64,000 nucleotides of DNA from Micromonospora ferruginea (lineage in GTDB: Bacteria; Actinomycetota; Actinomycetes; Mycobacteriales; Micromonosporaceae): NCBI RefSeq assembly GCF_013694245.2, contig NZ_CP059322.2, positions 4,905,001-4,969,000 of the forward strand. The letters run 5' to 3'. The notes below the pieces were generated by a model that was not told the origin of the DNA, searched no databases, and saw only the letters and a list, made by a program, of their open reading frames with translations. Position numbers and translations under genes: made by a program. Shown one piece after another: positions 49,890 through 58,062 of this stretch. Position 1 is the stretch's first letter, and every line of letters begins with the position of its first letter.

Positions 49890-51569
49890 GTGAGCGGTGG
49901 ACCACTGATCGTGCAGTCGGACAAGACGCTGCTGCTGGAGATCGACCACCCCGACGCGCAGGCGTGCCGGATGGCCATCGCGCCCTTCGCCGAGCTGGAG
50001 CGCTCGCCCGAGCACGTGCACACCTACCGGCTCACCCCGCTGGGCCTGTGGAACGCGCGGGCCGCCGGGCACGACGCCGAGGGCGTGGTCGACTCCCTGA
50101 TCAAGTATTCGCGCTACCCGGTGCCGCACGGCCTGCTGGTGGACGTGGCCGAGACGATGGACCGGTACGGCCGCCTCCAGCTCGCCAACGACCCGGCGCA
50201 CGGGCTGGTGCTGCGCGCCCTGGACCGGGTGGTGCTGATCGAGGTGGCGAAGAGCAAGAAGCTCGCCGGCATGCTCGGCGCGAAACTCGACGACGACACG
50301 ATCGCGGTGCACCCGTCCGAGCGGGGCCGGCTCAAGCAGGCGCTGCTGAAGCTGGGCTGGCCGGCGGAGGACCTGGCCGGCTACGTGGACGGCGAGGCAC
50401 ACCCGATCGAGCTGGCCGAGTCCGGTGCGGACGGCGGCAAGCCGTGGACACTGCGGTCGTACCAGCGGGAGGCGGTGGAGGCGTTCTGGGCCGGCGGGTC
50501 CGGCGTGGTGGTGCTGCCCTGCGGCGCCGGAAAGACGCTGGTCGGCGCCGCGGCGATGGCGGAGGCGAAGGCGACCACGCTGATCCTGGTGACGAACACG
50601 GTCGCCGGCCGGCAGTGGAAGCGGGAGCTGATCGCCCGCACGTCGCTGACCGAGGAGGAGATCGGCGAGTACTCGGGCGAGCGCAAGGAGATCCGCCCGG
50701 TCACCATCGCCACGTACCAGGTGCTCACCTCGCGGCGCGGCGGCGCGTTCACCCACCTGGACCTGTTCGGCGCCCGCGACTGGGGCCTGGTCGTCTACGA
50801 CGAGGTGCACCTGCTGCCCGCGCCGATCTTCCGCTTCACGGCGGACCTCCAGGCCCGCCGCCGGCTCGGCCTCACCGCGACGCTGGTACGCGAGGACGGC
50901 CGCGAGGGCGACGTGTTCAGCCTGATCGGCCCGAAGCGGTACGACGCGCCGTGGAAGGACATCGAGCAGCAGGGCTGGATCGCCCCGGCCGAGTGCACCG
51001 AGGTACGGGTGACGCTGACCGACGCGGAGCGACTGGCGTACGCGACGGCGGAGGCGGAGGAGCGCTACCGGATGGCGGCGACCGCCCGCACCAAGCTGCC
51101 GGTGGTCCGCGCGCTGGTGGAACGCCACCCTGCCGAGCAGGTCCTCGTCATCGGTGGCTTCCTCGACCAGTTGCACCAGCTCGGCGAATACCTGGACGCT
51201 CCGATCGTGCAGGGTTCCACCACGAACAAGGAGCGGGAGCGGCTGTTCGACGCGTTCCGCTCCGGCGAGATCCGCACGCTGGTGATCTCGAAGGTGGGGA
51301 ACTTCTCGATCGACCTGCCGGAGGCGGCGGTGGCGATCCAGGTGTCCGGCACGTTCGGCTCGCGGCAGGAGGAGGCGCAGCGGCTGGGCCGGGTGCTCCG
51401 GCCGAAGGCCGACGGCCGGCAGGCGCACTTCTACACGGTGGTGTCCCGGGACACGATCGACACCGAGTACGCCGCGCACCGGCAGCGTTTCCTCGCCGAG
51501 CAGGGGTACGCGTACACCATCGTGGACGCCGACGACGTCCTCGGCCCTTCGCTGCCGAGCGTCGACTGA
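49890..51569 (+). CDS. XPB-like DNA repair helicase (SF2)
   Basis: The 559-residue protein has an N-terminal damage-recognition-like region. The helicase core carries Walker A LPCGAGKT (209-216), motif II DEVH (304-307), motif III LTATLVRED and motif VI EAQRLGRVLRPK. The block SRDTIDTEYAAHRQRFLAEQ at the end is typical of bacterial XPB. Mycobacterial XPB is a 3'-5' ATP-dependent DNA helicase. GTG 49890 follows GAGAGGA (49876-49882); upstream in-frame sequence overlaps the divergent transpeptidase gene and lacks sense. The partner protein is encoded at 45996. Confidence 0.93.
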   Translation: MSGGPLIVQSDKTLLLEIDHPDAQACRMAIAPFAELERSPEHVHTYRLTPLGLWNARAAGHDAEGVVDSLIKYSRYPVPHGLLVDVAETMDRYGRLQLANDPAHGLVLRALDRVVLIEVAKSKKLAGMLGAKLDDDTIAVHPSERGRLKQALLKLGWPAEDLAGYVDGEAHPIELAESGADGGKPWTLRSYQREAVEAFWAGGSGVVVLPCGAGKTLVGAAAMAEAKATTLILVTNTVAGRQWKRELIARTSLTEEEIGEYSGERKEIRPVTIATYQVLTSRRGGAFTHLDLFGARDWGLVVYDEVHLLPAPIFRFTADLQARRRLGLTATLVREDGREGDVFSLIGPKRYDAPWKDIEQQGWIAPAECTEVRVTLTDAERLAYATAEAEERYRMAATARTKLPVVRALVERHPAEQVLVIGGFLDQLHQLGEYLDAPIVQGSTTNKERERLFDAFRSGEIRTLVISKVGNFSIDLPEAAVAIQVSGTFGSRQEEAQRLGRVLRPKADGRQAHFYTVVSRDTIDTEYAAHRQRFLAEQGYAYTIVDADDVLGPSLPSVD

Positions 51570-51580
51570 CCGGCGCGGAC

Positions 51581-51614
51581 GCCGGGCGGGCCGCTGTCGT
51601 GCGACCCGCCCGGC
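51581..51614. terminator. Perfect 10-bp inverted repeat between convergent genes
   Basis: GCCGGGCGGG (51581-51590) pairs with CCCGCCCGGC (51605-51614), between the XPB gene stop and the stop of the convergent metalloprotease gene at 51622. Confidence 0.75.
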
Positions 51615-51621
51615 CTCTCGG

Positions 51622-52569
51622 TCAGCCCTTGCCGCTGGCGCGGAACGCGACCCAGGCGTCGCTCATCCGGTCGGCCTGACCCGGGGTGAACATGTTCATG
51701 CAGGAGTCCTGCGTGTAGTCCATGAAGTTGTGGATCGGGTCGAGCCCGGGTGCGGTGCAGGTGTCCGCGCCGACCGGGCAGTTGAACTGCGGCGCCGCCT
51801 CACGCGGCGTGTCGGCGACGAAGTCGCCGGAGGCGGAGCATCCGTGCGCGAACGTGTGCTCCAGCATCAGCCAGTGCCCCACCTCGTGGGTGAGCGTGTC
51901 GCCGAGCGCGTACTTGCCGGCCGTGCCGCCGGGCATCGACTCGTCGAGCATCACCACGCCGTCGATGTAGTCGCGGCCGTTGTTGTAGCCCTTCGGGAAG
52001 TACGCCCAGCCGAGCAGCCCGCCGCCGATGTTCGCCGCGTAGACGTTGAGCGTGCGGGAGTCACCGGTGTAGAGCGCCTTCTTCATGTCCCGCTCGTTCT
52101 TGCCCGGCACCACCGTGTACCAGGCGCTGTTCACGGTCCAGGTGGTGTCGACGAGCGAGAACCGGAACGGCGTGTCCGAGGCGTCGGCCGCGGTCCGGCC
52201 GGCGTACGAGTCGTTGAGCACGGTCATCTGCGCCGCGATCAGCGTGTTCCACCGGGCCTTCTCGGCCGCGCTCAGCTCGTGGTCGGAGACCATGTGGAAG
52301 ACCGTCGGCACGGTGACGCTGCCGTTGGCCAGGCGCGGGGAGTCCTTGATCACGCCGTAGGCGTTCGCCTCGTTCTTGGAGTAGAGCTCCGGTTCCTGGG
52401 CGGTGGCGCCCGCGCTGACCCGGGCGGCGCTGTGCGTGTCGGCGCCCGGCGCGCAGGTCGCCGCCGTCGTCGGGGCGGCGGAGGCGGTGGCCGGTCCGCC
52501 GCCGGCGGTGAGGAACGTGGCGGCGGCAGCGGCGAGCACTGCCAGGTGGATGGTCGGTTTCCTGTGCAT
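51622..52569 (-). CDS. Secreted M43-type zinc metalloprotease
   Basis: The 315-residue protein has a signal peptide (1 to about 32). The catalytic domain has the extended zinc motif HEVGHWLMLEH at 228-238 (His228, Glu229, His232, His238) and a Met-turn in HNFMDYTQDSCMNMFT. Six or more cysteines suggest disulfides. This is the pappalysin (M43B) group, which actinomycetes secrete; the target is unknown. ATG 52569 gives the signal peptide. The upstream 475 bases are gene-free. Confidence 0.92.
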   Translation of the reverse strand: MHRKPTIHLAVLAAAAATFLTAGGGPATASAAPTTAATCAPGADTHSAARVSAGATAQEPELYSKNEANAYGVIKDSPRLANGSVTVPTVFHMVSDHELSAAEKARWNTLIAAQMTVLNDSYAGRTAADASDTPFRFSLVDTTWTVNSAWYTVVPGKNERDMKKALYTGDSRTLNVYAANIGGGLLGWAYFPKGYNNGRDYIDGVVMLDESMPGGTAGKYALGDTLTHEVGHWLMLEHTFAHGCSASGDFVADTPREAAPQFNCPVGADTCTAPGLDPIHNFMDYTQDSCMNMFTPGQADRMSDAWVAFRASGKG

Positions 52570-53044
52570 CGCTGCACCTTTCGAGAGGCATGGAGGAATA
52601 CCGACGCGGGGTTGTCAAAGCTGCGGGTCGATGACGTCGTCGTCCCGACATAAGACCACGTCAGCGGCGTTCACAACACCCCCCGACGCCGGGCGCCGGC
52701 ACCCGGGATGATGCCGCACCCGTTCCCTTTGGAGCTGATGGCAGACACGACTCGCCGCGCGGGCGTAGCCATCCACCAAGAGAGATCGGCGTCCCACCTC
52801 ATGGACACCGCGTAGATCTTGGTACGAAATGGCCCGCCGAGGGGCCGATTCGTACCAAGATCTCGCACGATCGGCGATACCTTCCTGCACCGCGGGCGCC
52901 AATTTTCGCGCGCACCGCCGCCCGGGTGCTGGCCCAGCTCAGCGCCCGGGTGGAAGCGGGCGGGGTGACGCGCCCTGGCTCCGACGCCGCTGACCCATCC
53001 ATGTCGTCAAGTTTTGTAGGCGGCCTCGGTCGGACGGCCGCCGG
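52570..53044. other. 475-base gene-free region with an inverted repeat
   Basis: No convincing gene on either strand. It contains the metalloprotease promoter region, the motif CCTTTGGAGCTGATG at 52726-52740 (also at the left end of the MITE-like element at 43789) and the long inverted repeat at 52814-52863. The remainder shows nothing I can name. Confidence 0.7.
52814..52863. repeat. Intergenic long inverted repeat with 15-bp perfect arms
   Basis: AGATCTTGGTACGAA (52814-52828) is exactly complementary to 52849-52863, with an inner stem GGCCC/GGGCC (52831-52835 and 52842-52846). Arms and core match the repeat at 22960-23011. Confidence 0.92.
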
Positions 53045-53893
53045 TCAGTGGCGCAGGTAGCGGGCGCGACGGCCGGCGTCGCGGAACCCGAGCCGGCGGT
53101 ACAGCCGCGCTGCCGGGTTGTCGTCGTTGACGCAGAGCCACGCGGCGTCCGCGCCCGCCTCGGCGAGCCCGCGCAGCACGCGCGTCACCAGGTACGCGCC
53201 GACCCGCCGGCCGCGCCAGCCGGGCACCACGCCGACCTGGTCGATCCAGTCGCCGAGCACGGTGACGAATCCGGCGGTGTCGCCGTCCGGCCCGTGCGCG
53301 ATCAGCGACAGCTCCGGCCGGTAGTCCTCGTCGTCGCGCAGGTCGCCCAGCCACTCGTCCGCTGCCGGCTCGACGAACCCGGGCCGGTCCGCGAACGAGG
53401 CGCGGTAGGCGTCGAACAGCTCCGGCCCGAGCGTGGCCGCCGTCACGGTGACGCCGTCCGGCGCGGCCACCTCGGGCAGCGCGTCGAGGTCGTGCCGCAG
53501 CACCCATTCCAGGAACGTCCGGGTGTATCCGCGCGCGGTGAACAGCGCCTCCGCACCGGCGGTCCACGTCTCGGTGGTGAGCAGCAGGTCCGCGCCGGCC
53601 GCCGCCGACTCGGCCCGGTCCAGCAGCCCGGCGCCGATCCCCCGCCCGCGCCAGGCCGGATGCACCAGCCCGGTGGCGGTGGCCGGGGCCCGCTCCGCGC
53701 CGACGCTCACGGCCGCGACCAGGTCACCGCCGTGCCAGGCCCCGACGGTACGCGGCTGGAGCAGTCGCGCCCGCAGCAGCGCCGGGGTGGTGAGCAGCGG
53801 CAGCCCGCCGTCCACGGCGAGGGCCGCCTCGGCCAGCCCGCCCAGCGCCGGCAGGTCCACCTCACCCAGCTCCCGCCAGATCAACCCGTCCAC
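53045..53893 (-). CDS. Tandem GNAT-domain acetyltransferase
   Basis: The 282-residue protein carries two GNAT folds. The first has the acetyl-CoA loop HPAWRGRGIGAGLLDRAE (about 78-95). The second has VVPGWRGRRVGAYLVTRVLR with the usual end DDNPAARLYRRLGFRDAG. Two-domain GNATs include mycothiol synthase MshD, which has about 300 residues, but the match to MshD is not specific enough to name it. GTG 53893 follows AGGAG. A 56-bp repeat lies 12 bases upstream of the start, and the next minus-strand gene ends inside that repeat. Confidence 0.85.
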   Translation of the reverse strand: MDGLIWRELGEVDLPALGGLAEAALAVDGGLPLLTTPALLRARLLQPRTVGAWHGGDLVAAVSVGAERAPATATGLVHPAWRGRGIGAGLLDRAESAAAGADLLLTTETWTAGAEALFTARGYTRTFLEWVLRHDLDALPEVAAPDGVTVTAATLGPELFDAYRASFADRPGFVEPAADEWLGDLRDDEDYRPELSLIAHGPDGDTAGFVTVLGDWIDQVGVVPGWRGRRVGAYLVTRVLRGLAEAGADAAWLCVNDDNPAARLYRRLGFRDAGRRARYLRH

Positions 53894-53905
53894 TGTTCTC
53901 CTGAG

Positions 53906-53961
53906 TGTTAAAAGGGGGCCCCGCCTATACCGAAAGCGTTAAGCGGGGCCCCCGCCTTACA
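53906..53961 (-). repeat. 56-bp stop-codon-associated repeat, copy 5
   Basis: Read on the minus strand it begins TGTAAGG, and those bases supply the TAA stop (53957-53959) of the membrane protein gene at 53957-54595. The other end (TGTTAA) lies 12 bases before the start codon of the GNAT gene. Spacer on the plus strand is ATACCGAAAGC. Confidence 0.9.
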
Positions 53962-54595
53962 CCTCGAGCGCCGCGAGCAGGGCGCGGAGCTGCCGTTCGC
54001 GGCGGAGCCGGCCGGCGTAGATGCCGACCTGCCAGGCCGCCGGACTGCCCACCCGCTCGTTCCAGTGTCGAGCCAGCCTGCCGGTGTCCCCGCCGGCGAG
54101 CAGTGCCGCCGCCGCATCGGACGGCAGGTCGAGGACGAGGACCGGGGCCCCGGGCCGGTCGCGTTCCACCCGCACGCCGGTGAGCGCGCCGATCGGCAGC
54201 CGCACGTCCCACCAGGACGGATCGGCCGGGTCGGCGGCACCGAGTTCGTCGGCCCACACGCCGCGCAGTCGACCCCGGACCTCCCCGTCGCCGACCGAGA
54301 GCATCGGGTGTCCGGCGCCGTAGCCGTACCAGGTGCCGGCGGCGACGGTCAGGACCGGGTACGGCAGCGCGATCACCGCCGCCACCAGGAACGCGAGGAC
54401 GTACGGCAGTGCCGAGCCGTGCCGGGCCAGCGGCGCGCCGGCGACGACGAGCAGCACGAACGCGACGGCGGCGAAGGCGAGCAGCACGAACACGGTCGCC
54501 GGGCTCATCCGGTAGCCGGCGCGGACCGGTCGCAGCGCGCCGAGCACCCGCAGCAGCGGCCGGCGCAGGCGCAGTTCCGCGGTCGCCGGGCTCAT
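53957..54595 (-). CDS. Membrane protein of unknown function, YbaB-cluster member
   Basis: The 212-residue protein has two membrane helices (ATVFVLLAFAAVAFVLLVVA and LPYVLAFLVAAVIALPYPVL). A soluble C-terminal region follows (VRLPIGALTGVRVERDRPGA, PVLVLDLPSDAAAALL) that resembles bacterial PH-like folds. Its ATG (54595) overlaps the stop of the YbaB gene by 4 bases, so it is translated with it. Its own TAA stop is provided by the 56-bp repeat. Likely an accessory gene of the WXG100-like cluster. Confidence 0.75.
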   Translation of the reverse strand: MSPATAELRLRRPLLRVLGALRPVRAGYRMSPATVFVLLAFAAVAFVLLVVAGAPLARHGSALPYVLAFLVAAVIALPYPVLTVAAGTWYGYGAGHPMLSVGDGEVRGRLRGVWADELGAADPADPSWWDVRLPIGALTGVRVERDRPGAPVLVLDLPSDAAAALLAGGDTGRLARHWNERVGSPAAWQVGIYAGRLRRERQLRALLAALEV

Positions 54596-54996
54596 GACCG
54601 GCCGAGGTCGCCGTGCAGCTGTTCGAGCTTGGCCCGCTGCGCGTCGACGAGTCGCTGGTACCGGGCCACCTGTTCGCGGGCTTGGCGGACGGCGTCGCTG
54701 CCGTACACGTCGGCGCTGCCGGTCATCTGCGCCACCACCTCGGCCAGCTCGGCGGCGGCCGAGTCGGCGGCCCGGCCGGTGGCGGCGAGGATCGCCTCGC
54801 GCAGCTCGTACGTCTGCATCCGGCGGGTCTCCGCGGCCAGCTCGATGTCGACGAGGCGACCGCTGGCGGCGCACGTCGCCCGCACCAGTCCCGCGTCGTC
54901 GCTGCCCTCGCCGGTCAGGTCGGTGAGGGTGGCGGCGAACTGGTTGGCCTGCTCGGCCATGCCCTCGATGCGGCGTCGGGCGTCCGGGTCGATCAC
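54592..54996 (-). CDS. YbaB/EbfC family protein
   Basis: The 134-residue helical protein has the YbaB layout: long first helix (RIEGMAEQANQFAATLTDLT), central strands (LVRATCAASGRLVDIELAAE) and a C-terminal coiled-coil helix. YbaB proteins are nucleoid-associated dimers. In actinobacteria related genes often precede WXG100-type genes and may instead bind secreted substrates. GTG 54996 lies 20 bases after the stop of the WXG100-like gene. It is coupled to the membrane protein downstream. Confidence 0.82.
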   Translation of the reverse strand: MIDPDARRRIEGMAEQANQFAATLTDLTGEGSDDAGLVRATCAASGRLVDIELAAETRRMQTYELREAILAATGRAADSAAAELAEVVAQMTGSADVYGSDAVRQAREQVARYQRLVDAQRAKLEQLHGDLGRS

Positions 54997-55016
54997 GGCG
55001 TCTCCTCTCCCGCGGC

Positions 55017-56069
55017 TCAGGCGAAGTTCTCGCCGACGCGGAACTCGGTCAGGTCGGGGGTGCCGGCCGCGCCGTCGTCCGGCAGCGTCATCAGCTTGAG
55101 GAAGTCCTTGGCGAGACCGTTGATGAGCGCCAGGGCCAGCCCACCCAGCGCGCTCACCGCCGCCACCATGGTGGTGACCGAGCCGGCCACGACCGCGCCG
55201 GTGGCCTCGATGACGGGTTCGAGGACGACGGCGGCGCCGGGCACCAGCTCAGCGGCGCGCATGGCGATCAGCCAGGTCAGGAACGGCACGGTCATCGCGC
55301 CCAGGGCGATCCACAGGCCGCCGAGGGCGATCTCCAGGGAGTGCAGCGCCTCACCGAGCGTCCGGATGTACGCGCCGAGCTCGTCCAGGTGCGCCTTGAG
55401 CTTGGTGGCCATGATGACGAAGCTGTCCTTGCCCTCGCCCTTCCAGGTGCCGGTGGCCGCCGAGCAGATCTTGTCGAAGTTGGCGTTCAACGCCTTCTGG
55501 AGCTGGTCGCCGTGGCGCATCAGGTCGGCGCCGGCCTGCGCGATGCCGACCGGGTTGGCCACGAAGAGCGCGGCGCCGGCCAGACCGATGACGAAGGTGG
55601 GGCAGAGCGCGGCGCAGGCCGCCATGCCGCCCAGGATCCCGCCGATCTCGGCCAGCGTGATCGAGGCGCCGACGGTGGCGGCGGCGCCGAGCGTGCCCGG
55701 GTCGGTGACGAGTTGCGCCACCCCGGTGCGGCCGTACGCGTCGCCGAACCCACCGGTCGGCACCGGTGTGCCGCCGAACCCGCCGACGTGCAGGTCCTCG
55801 GCGCGTTGGTACTGGTCGGCGACCTGGCCGAGTTTCGCGCCGATCTGCCGGCACACGTCGGCCGCGCCGCGCACGTCGCCGACCAGGAACTCGACGCGCT
55901 GGATGTAGAGCGCCTCGACCGGCGACAGGGCGATGCCGAATCCGGGCGGGTCGATGACGCTGTCCCGGGCGATCTCCTGCGCCTGCTGCGCGTAGTCCTC
56001 GGCGACGGTGCCGCCCAGCGTCCGGCCATGGATGCGGACGTCGTCCGGGTCCACGGTGAAGTCGGCCAT
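55017..56069 (-). CDS. WXG100-like large protein, possible type VII secretion substrate
   Basis: The 350-residue protein starts with a short ADFTVDPDDVRIHGRTLGGT helix typical of ESX-linked actinobacterial proteins. A helical domain (about 50-110) follows, then Gly-rich and two hydrophobic regions (about 130-185 and 255-320). The segment between them has TWKGEGKDSFVIMATKLKAH, a W-x-G motif in the W-x-G/E-x5-F context of WXG100 proteins. It could be an exported effector or membrane-inserting protein. No EccC ATPase is in the window. ATG 56069 follows GGGAGGG. Confidence 0.75.
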   Translation of the reverse strand: MADFTVDPDDVRIHGRTLGGTVAEDYAQQAQEIARDSVIDPPGFGIALSPVEALYIQRVEFLVGDVRGAADVCRQIGAKLGQVADQYQRAEDLHVGGFGGTPVPTGGFGDAYGRTGVAQLVTDPGTLGAAATVGASITLAEIGGILGGMAACAALCPTFVIGLAGAALFVANPVGIAQAGADLMRHGDQLQKALNANFDKICSAATGTWKGEGKDSFVIMATKLKAHLDELGAYIRTLGEALHSLEIALGGLWIALGAMTVPFLTWLIAMRAAELVPGAAVVLEPVIEATGAVVAGSVTTMVAAVSALGGLALALINGLAKDFLKLMTLPDDGAAGTPDLTEFRVGENFA

Positions 56070-56154
56070 GCTGCCCTCCCGGTGCGGCTCCCCGGGCATC
56101 GTAGGCGAACCATCACGCCCCGCGGTGCCCCCGACGATCCCGGGAACGGCCGGC

Positions 56155-56892
56155 TCAGAGGAGGCGGGTGGCCCGGTCGGCGGCGAGGTGGGCGTCCAGC
56201 CGCGTCCGGTCGAGGTGGGCGTGGACGACGACCGTGGCACCGGCGGCGAGCGGGGCCAGCAGCCACTTCAGGGGCTGCTCGTGCTCGACCGCGTCGACCA
56301 GCAGCCGGTCGCCGGCGCGCAGGTCGAGCTGCGTGGCGATCTCCGCCGCGAGCCGCCGCCACGCGCCGAAGCTGGTGCCGTCCGGGGTGGCCGGGTCGGC
56401 CGGGTCCACGGCGGTGTAGTCCGGCGGGTCGGCGGGGTGCCGCGGCACCTCGGCCGACCAGTCCAGCCAGCCCGGCGGCACCTCGCCGAGCGGGCCGGGC
56501 GCGGTGCCGACGAGGTAGCGGTGGGTGCCGTCGGGCACGTCCTCCAGCCAGTCGTCGAGGCGCGCCGGGGTCACGAACACCGCGTCGTACGGCCGGTCCG
56601 CGCCCGGCTCCAGCACCGGCAGGCCGGCCAGGGCCCGGGGTCGGAAGGAGACGCTCAGCCCGACCGACCAGGCCCCGAGCAGCACCGCCGCGGTGCGCCA
56701 GTGCGGCGGCAGCAGCACGGCCACCCGGTCACCGGGGCGCAGCCCGCAGCCGTCGCGGAGCAGGCCGGCGGTGCGGGCCGTCCAGGCCCCGAGCTGGGCC
56801 GCGTCCAGGTCGGTGCGTTCACCTGTCGCGTCGTCGCGGTAGCTGAACAGCGGCGCGTCGGTGGTCGCGGCCACGGTTCCGGATGCTGCCAT
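56155..56892 (-). CDS. TIGR03089 family protein (truncated AMP-binding fold)
   Basis: The 245-residue protein resembles the N-terminal half of an acyl-CoA synthetase/AMP-binding enzyme: FSYRDDATGERTDLDAAQLG, RPGDRVAVLLPPHWRTAAVL and SFGAWRRLAAEIATQLDLRA. It lacks the phosphate-binding loop and C-terminal domain. Short actinobacterial proteins of this type form TIGR03089, of unknown function. ATG 56892. It shares the minus strand with the TetR gene upstream and the WXG100-like gene downstream. Confidence 0.82.
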   Translation of the reverse strand: MAASGTVAATTDAPLFSYRDDATGERTDLDAAQLGAWTARTAGLLRDGCGLRPGDRVAVLLPPHWRTAAVLLGAWSVGLSVSFRPRALAGLPVLEPGADRPYDAVFVTPARLDDWLEDVPDGTHRYLVGTAPGPLGEVPPGWLDWSAEVPRHPADPPDYTAVDPADPATPDGTSFGAWRRLAAEIATQLDLRAGDRLLVDAVEHEQPLKWLLAPLAAGATVVVHAHLDRTRLDAHLAADRATRLL

Positions 56893-56919
56893 CGGGTGCG
56901 CTCCTGTCTGGCGGTCAGC

Positions 56920-57498
56920 TCACCCTAGCCGGGTGAACCGGTCGACCAGGAGGGCCACTCGGCGGTCGTGTTCGGCCTGCCGCAGCCGGCCGTCGCGCAT
57001 CAGCGTGACCAGGCCGTGCAGCCCGCTCCAGAACGTCTCGGTGAACGTCTCCAGGTCGTCGTCGCCGGCGAACGGGCGCAGTGTCTCGGCCAGTTCGGCG
57101 AAGGCGCGGGCCAGCTCGACCGGGGTGTCCTGGCTGGCGAAGGAGAGGGCGACCGGAAGCGTGAAGATCGCGTCGTAGAGCGCGGGCCGGCGGGCGGCGA
57201 ACGCCGCGTACGCCGTGGCGATGCCGGCCACCGCCTGCCGCGGGTCGGCCGCGGCGGCCCGGGCGGCGGCGAGGTCGGTGGCGAGGTCGCCGGAGCCCTC
57301 CACGGCGACCGCCGCCATGATCGCGTCCTTGCCCTTGAAGTGGCTGTAGAGGACTGGCTGGCTGTACTCGATCTCGGCGGCGAGTCGGCGGGTGGTGACC
57401 GCGTCCCAGCCCTCCGACTCGGCCAGATCGCGGGCGGCGGCGATGATCGCCCGCTCGCGTTCCGCCCGCTCCCGTTCCCGACGCGCCTGAATCGACAT
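56920..57498 (-). CDS. TetR family transcriptional regulator
   Basis: The 192-residue protein has the TetR HTH: REIIAAARDLAESEGWD-type start (ERAIIAAARDLAESEGWDAV), TTRRLAAEIEYSQPVLYSHF, KGKDAIMAAVA. A C-terminal helical domain of the TetR_C_13/WHG kind follows (FAARRPALYDAIFTLPVALS). ATG 57498 is leaderless: TAGGAT at 57506-57511 (minus strand) is 7 bases ahead. One of two CTAGC-N3-GCTAG sites overlaps this box and the other faces the divergent gene, so it probably represses both. Confidence 0.92.
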   Translation of the reverse strand: MSIQARRERERAERERAIIAAARDLAESEGWDAVTTRRLAAEIEYSQPVLYSHFKGKDAIMAAVAVEGSGDLATDLAAARAAAADPRQAVAGIATAYAAFAARRPALYDAIFTLPVALSFASQDTPVELARAFAELAETLRPFAGDDDLETFTETFWSGLHGLVTLMRDGRLRQAEHDRRVALLVDRFTRLG

Positions 57499-57508
57499 GA
57501 CCGTGATC

Positions 57509-57521
57509 CTAGCACCGCTAG
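57509..57521. promoter_or_regulatory. TetR operator 1, CTAGC-N3-GCTAG
   Basis: CTAGCACCGCTAG is an inverted repeat overlapping the -10 box (57506-57511) of the tetR gene, so binding would block its transcription. Confidence 0.75.
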
Positions 57522-57558
57522 CCATCCTGCCGATGCTCTGCTAGCGTCGCTTTCACAT

Positions 57559-57571
57559 CTAGCAGCGCTAG
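57559..57571. promoter_or_regulatory. TetR operator 2, CTAGC-N3-GCTAG
   Basis: CTAGCAGCGCTAG lies 16 bases before the start of the divergent DUF4267 gene and 50 bases from operator 1. A further half-site CTAGCG is at 57541-57546. Confidence 0.75.
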
Positions 57572-57586
57572 CATTTGGAGTCGGTC

Positions 57587-57961
57587 ATGCTCAGCCCCCT
57601 CGCCTACGGACTCGCCATCGTCCTCAGCCTGTTCATCGCCTTCATCGGCGTCCGCTTCCTGGTGGCGCCACGCGCCTCGGCCGCCGGCTACGGCGTGCCG
57701 GCGGCGGAACACGGCGGAGACCCCGCCTATCTGACGATCAAGGGCGTCCGCGACTTCACCTACGGGCTGGTCGGCCTCGCCCTGATCGCCTTCACCAGCG
57801 CCGACGCGGTCGCCTGGTTCATGCTCGTCGTCGCGGTGGCCCCGCTGGCCGACACCGTCATCGTGCTCCGGCACGGCGGCACCCGGGCCACCGCCTTCGG
57901 CATCCACTTCGCCACCGCGCTGGTCGTCCTCCTCGACGCCGCCCTGCTGTTCGCCCTCTAG
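57587..57961 (+). CDS. DUF4267 membrane protein
   Basis: The 124-residue protein has four membrane helices and the DUF4267 pattern (SLFIAFIGVRFLVAPRASAA, YLTIKGVRDFTYGLVGLALI, HGGTRATAFGIHFATAL). Members are often next to TetR genes, as here. Function is unknown. ATG 57587 follows GGAG (57577-57580). It is the likely target of the TetR protein through operator 2. Confidence 0.87.
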   Translation: MLSPLAYGLAIVLSLFIAFIGVRFLVAPRASAAGYGVPAAEHGGDPAYLTIKGVRDFTYGLVGLALIAFTSADAVAWFMLVVAVAPLADTVIVLRHGGTRATAFGIHFATALVVLLDAALLFAL

Positions 57962-58062
57962 GGCCGCGCCGCCGGCCGGGTCCGCGACCGTCGACTTTGG
58001 TCGCCGACCCGGCCGGCCGATGGCCGTATCGACGGGCCGGGCGGCTACGGCACGGTGCGGGC

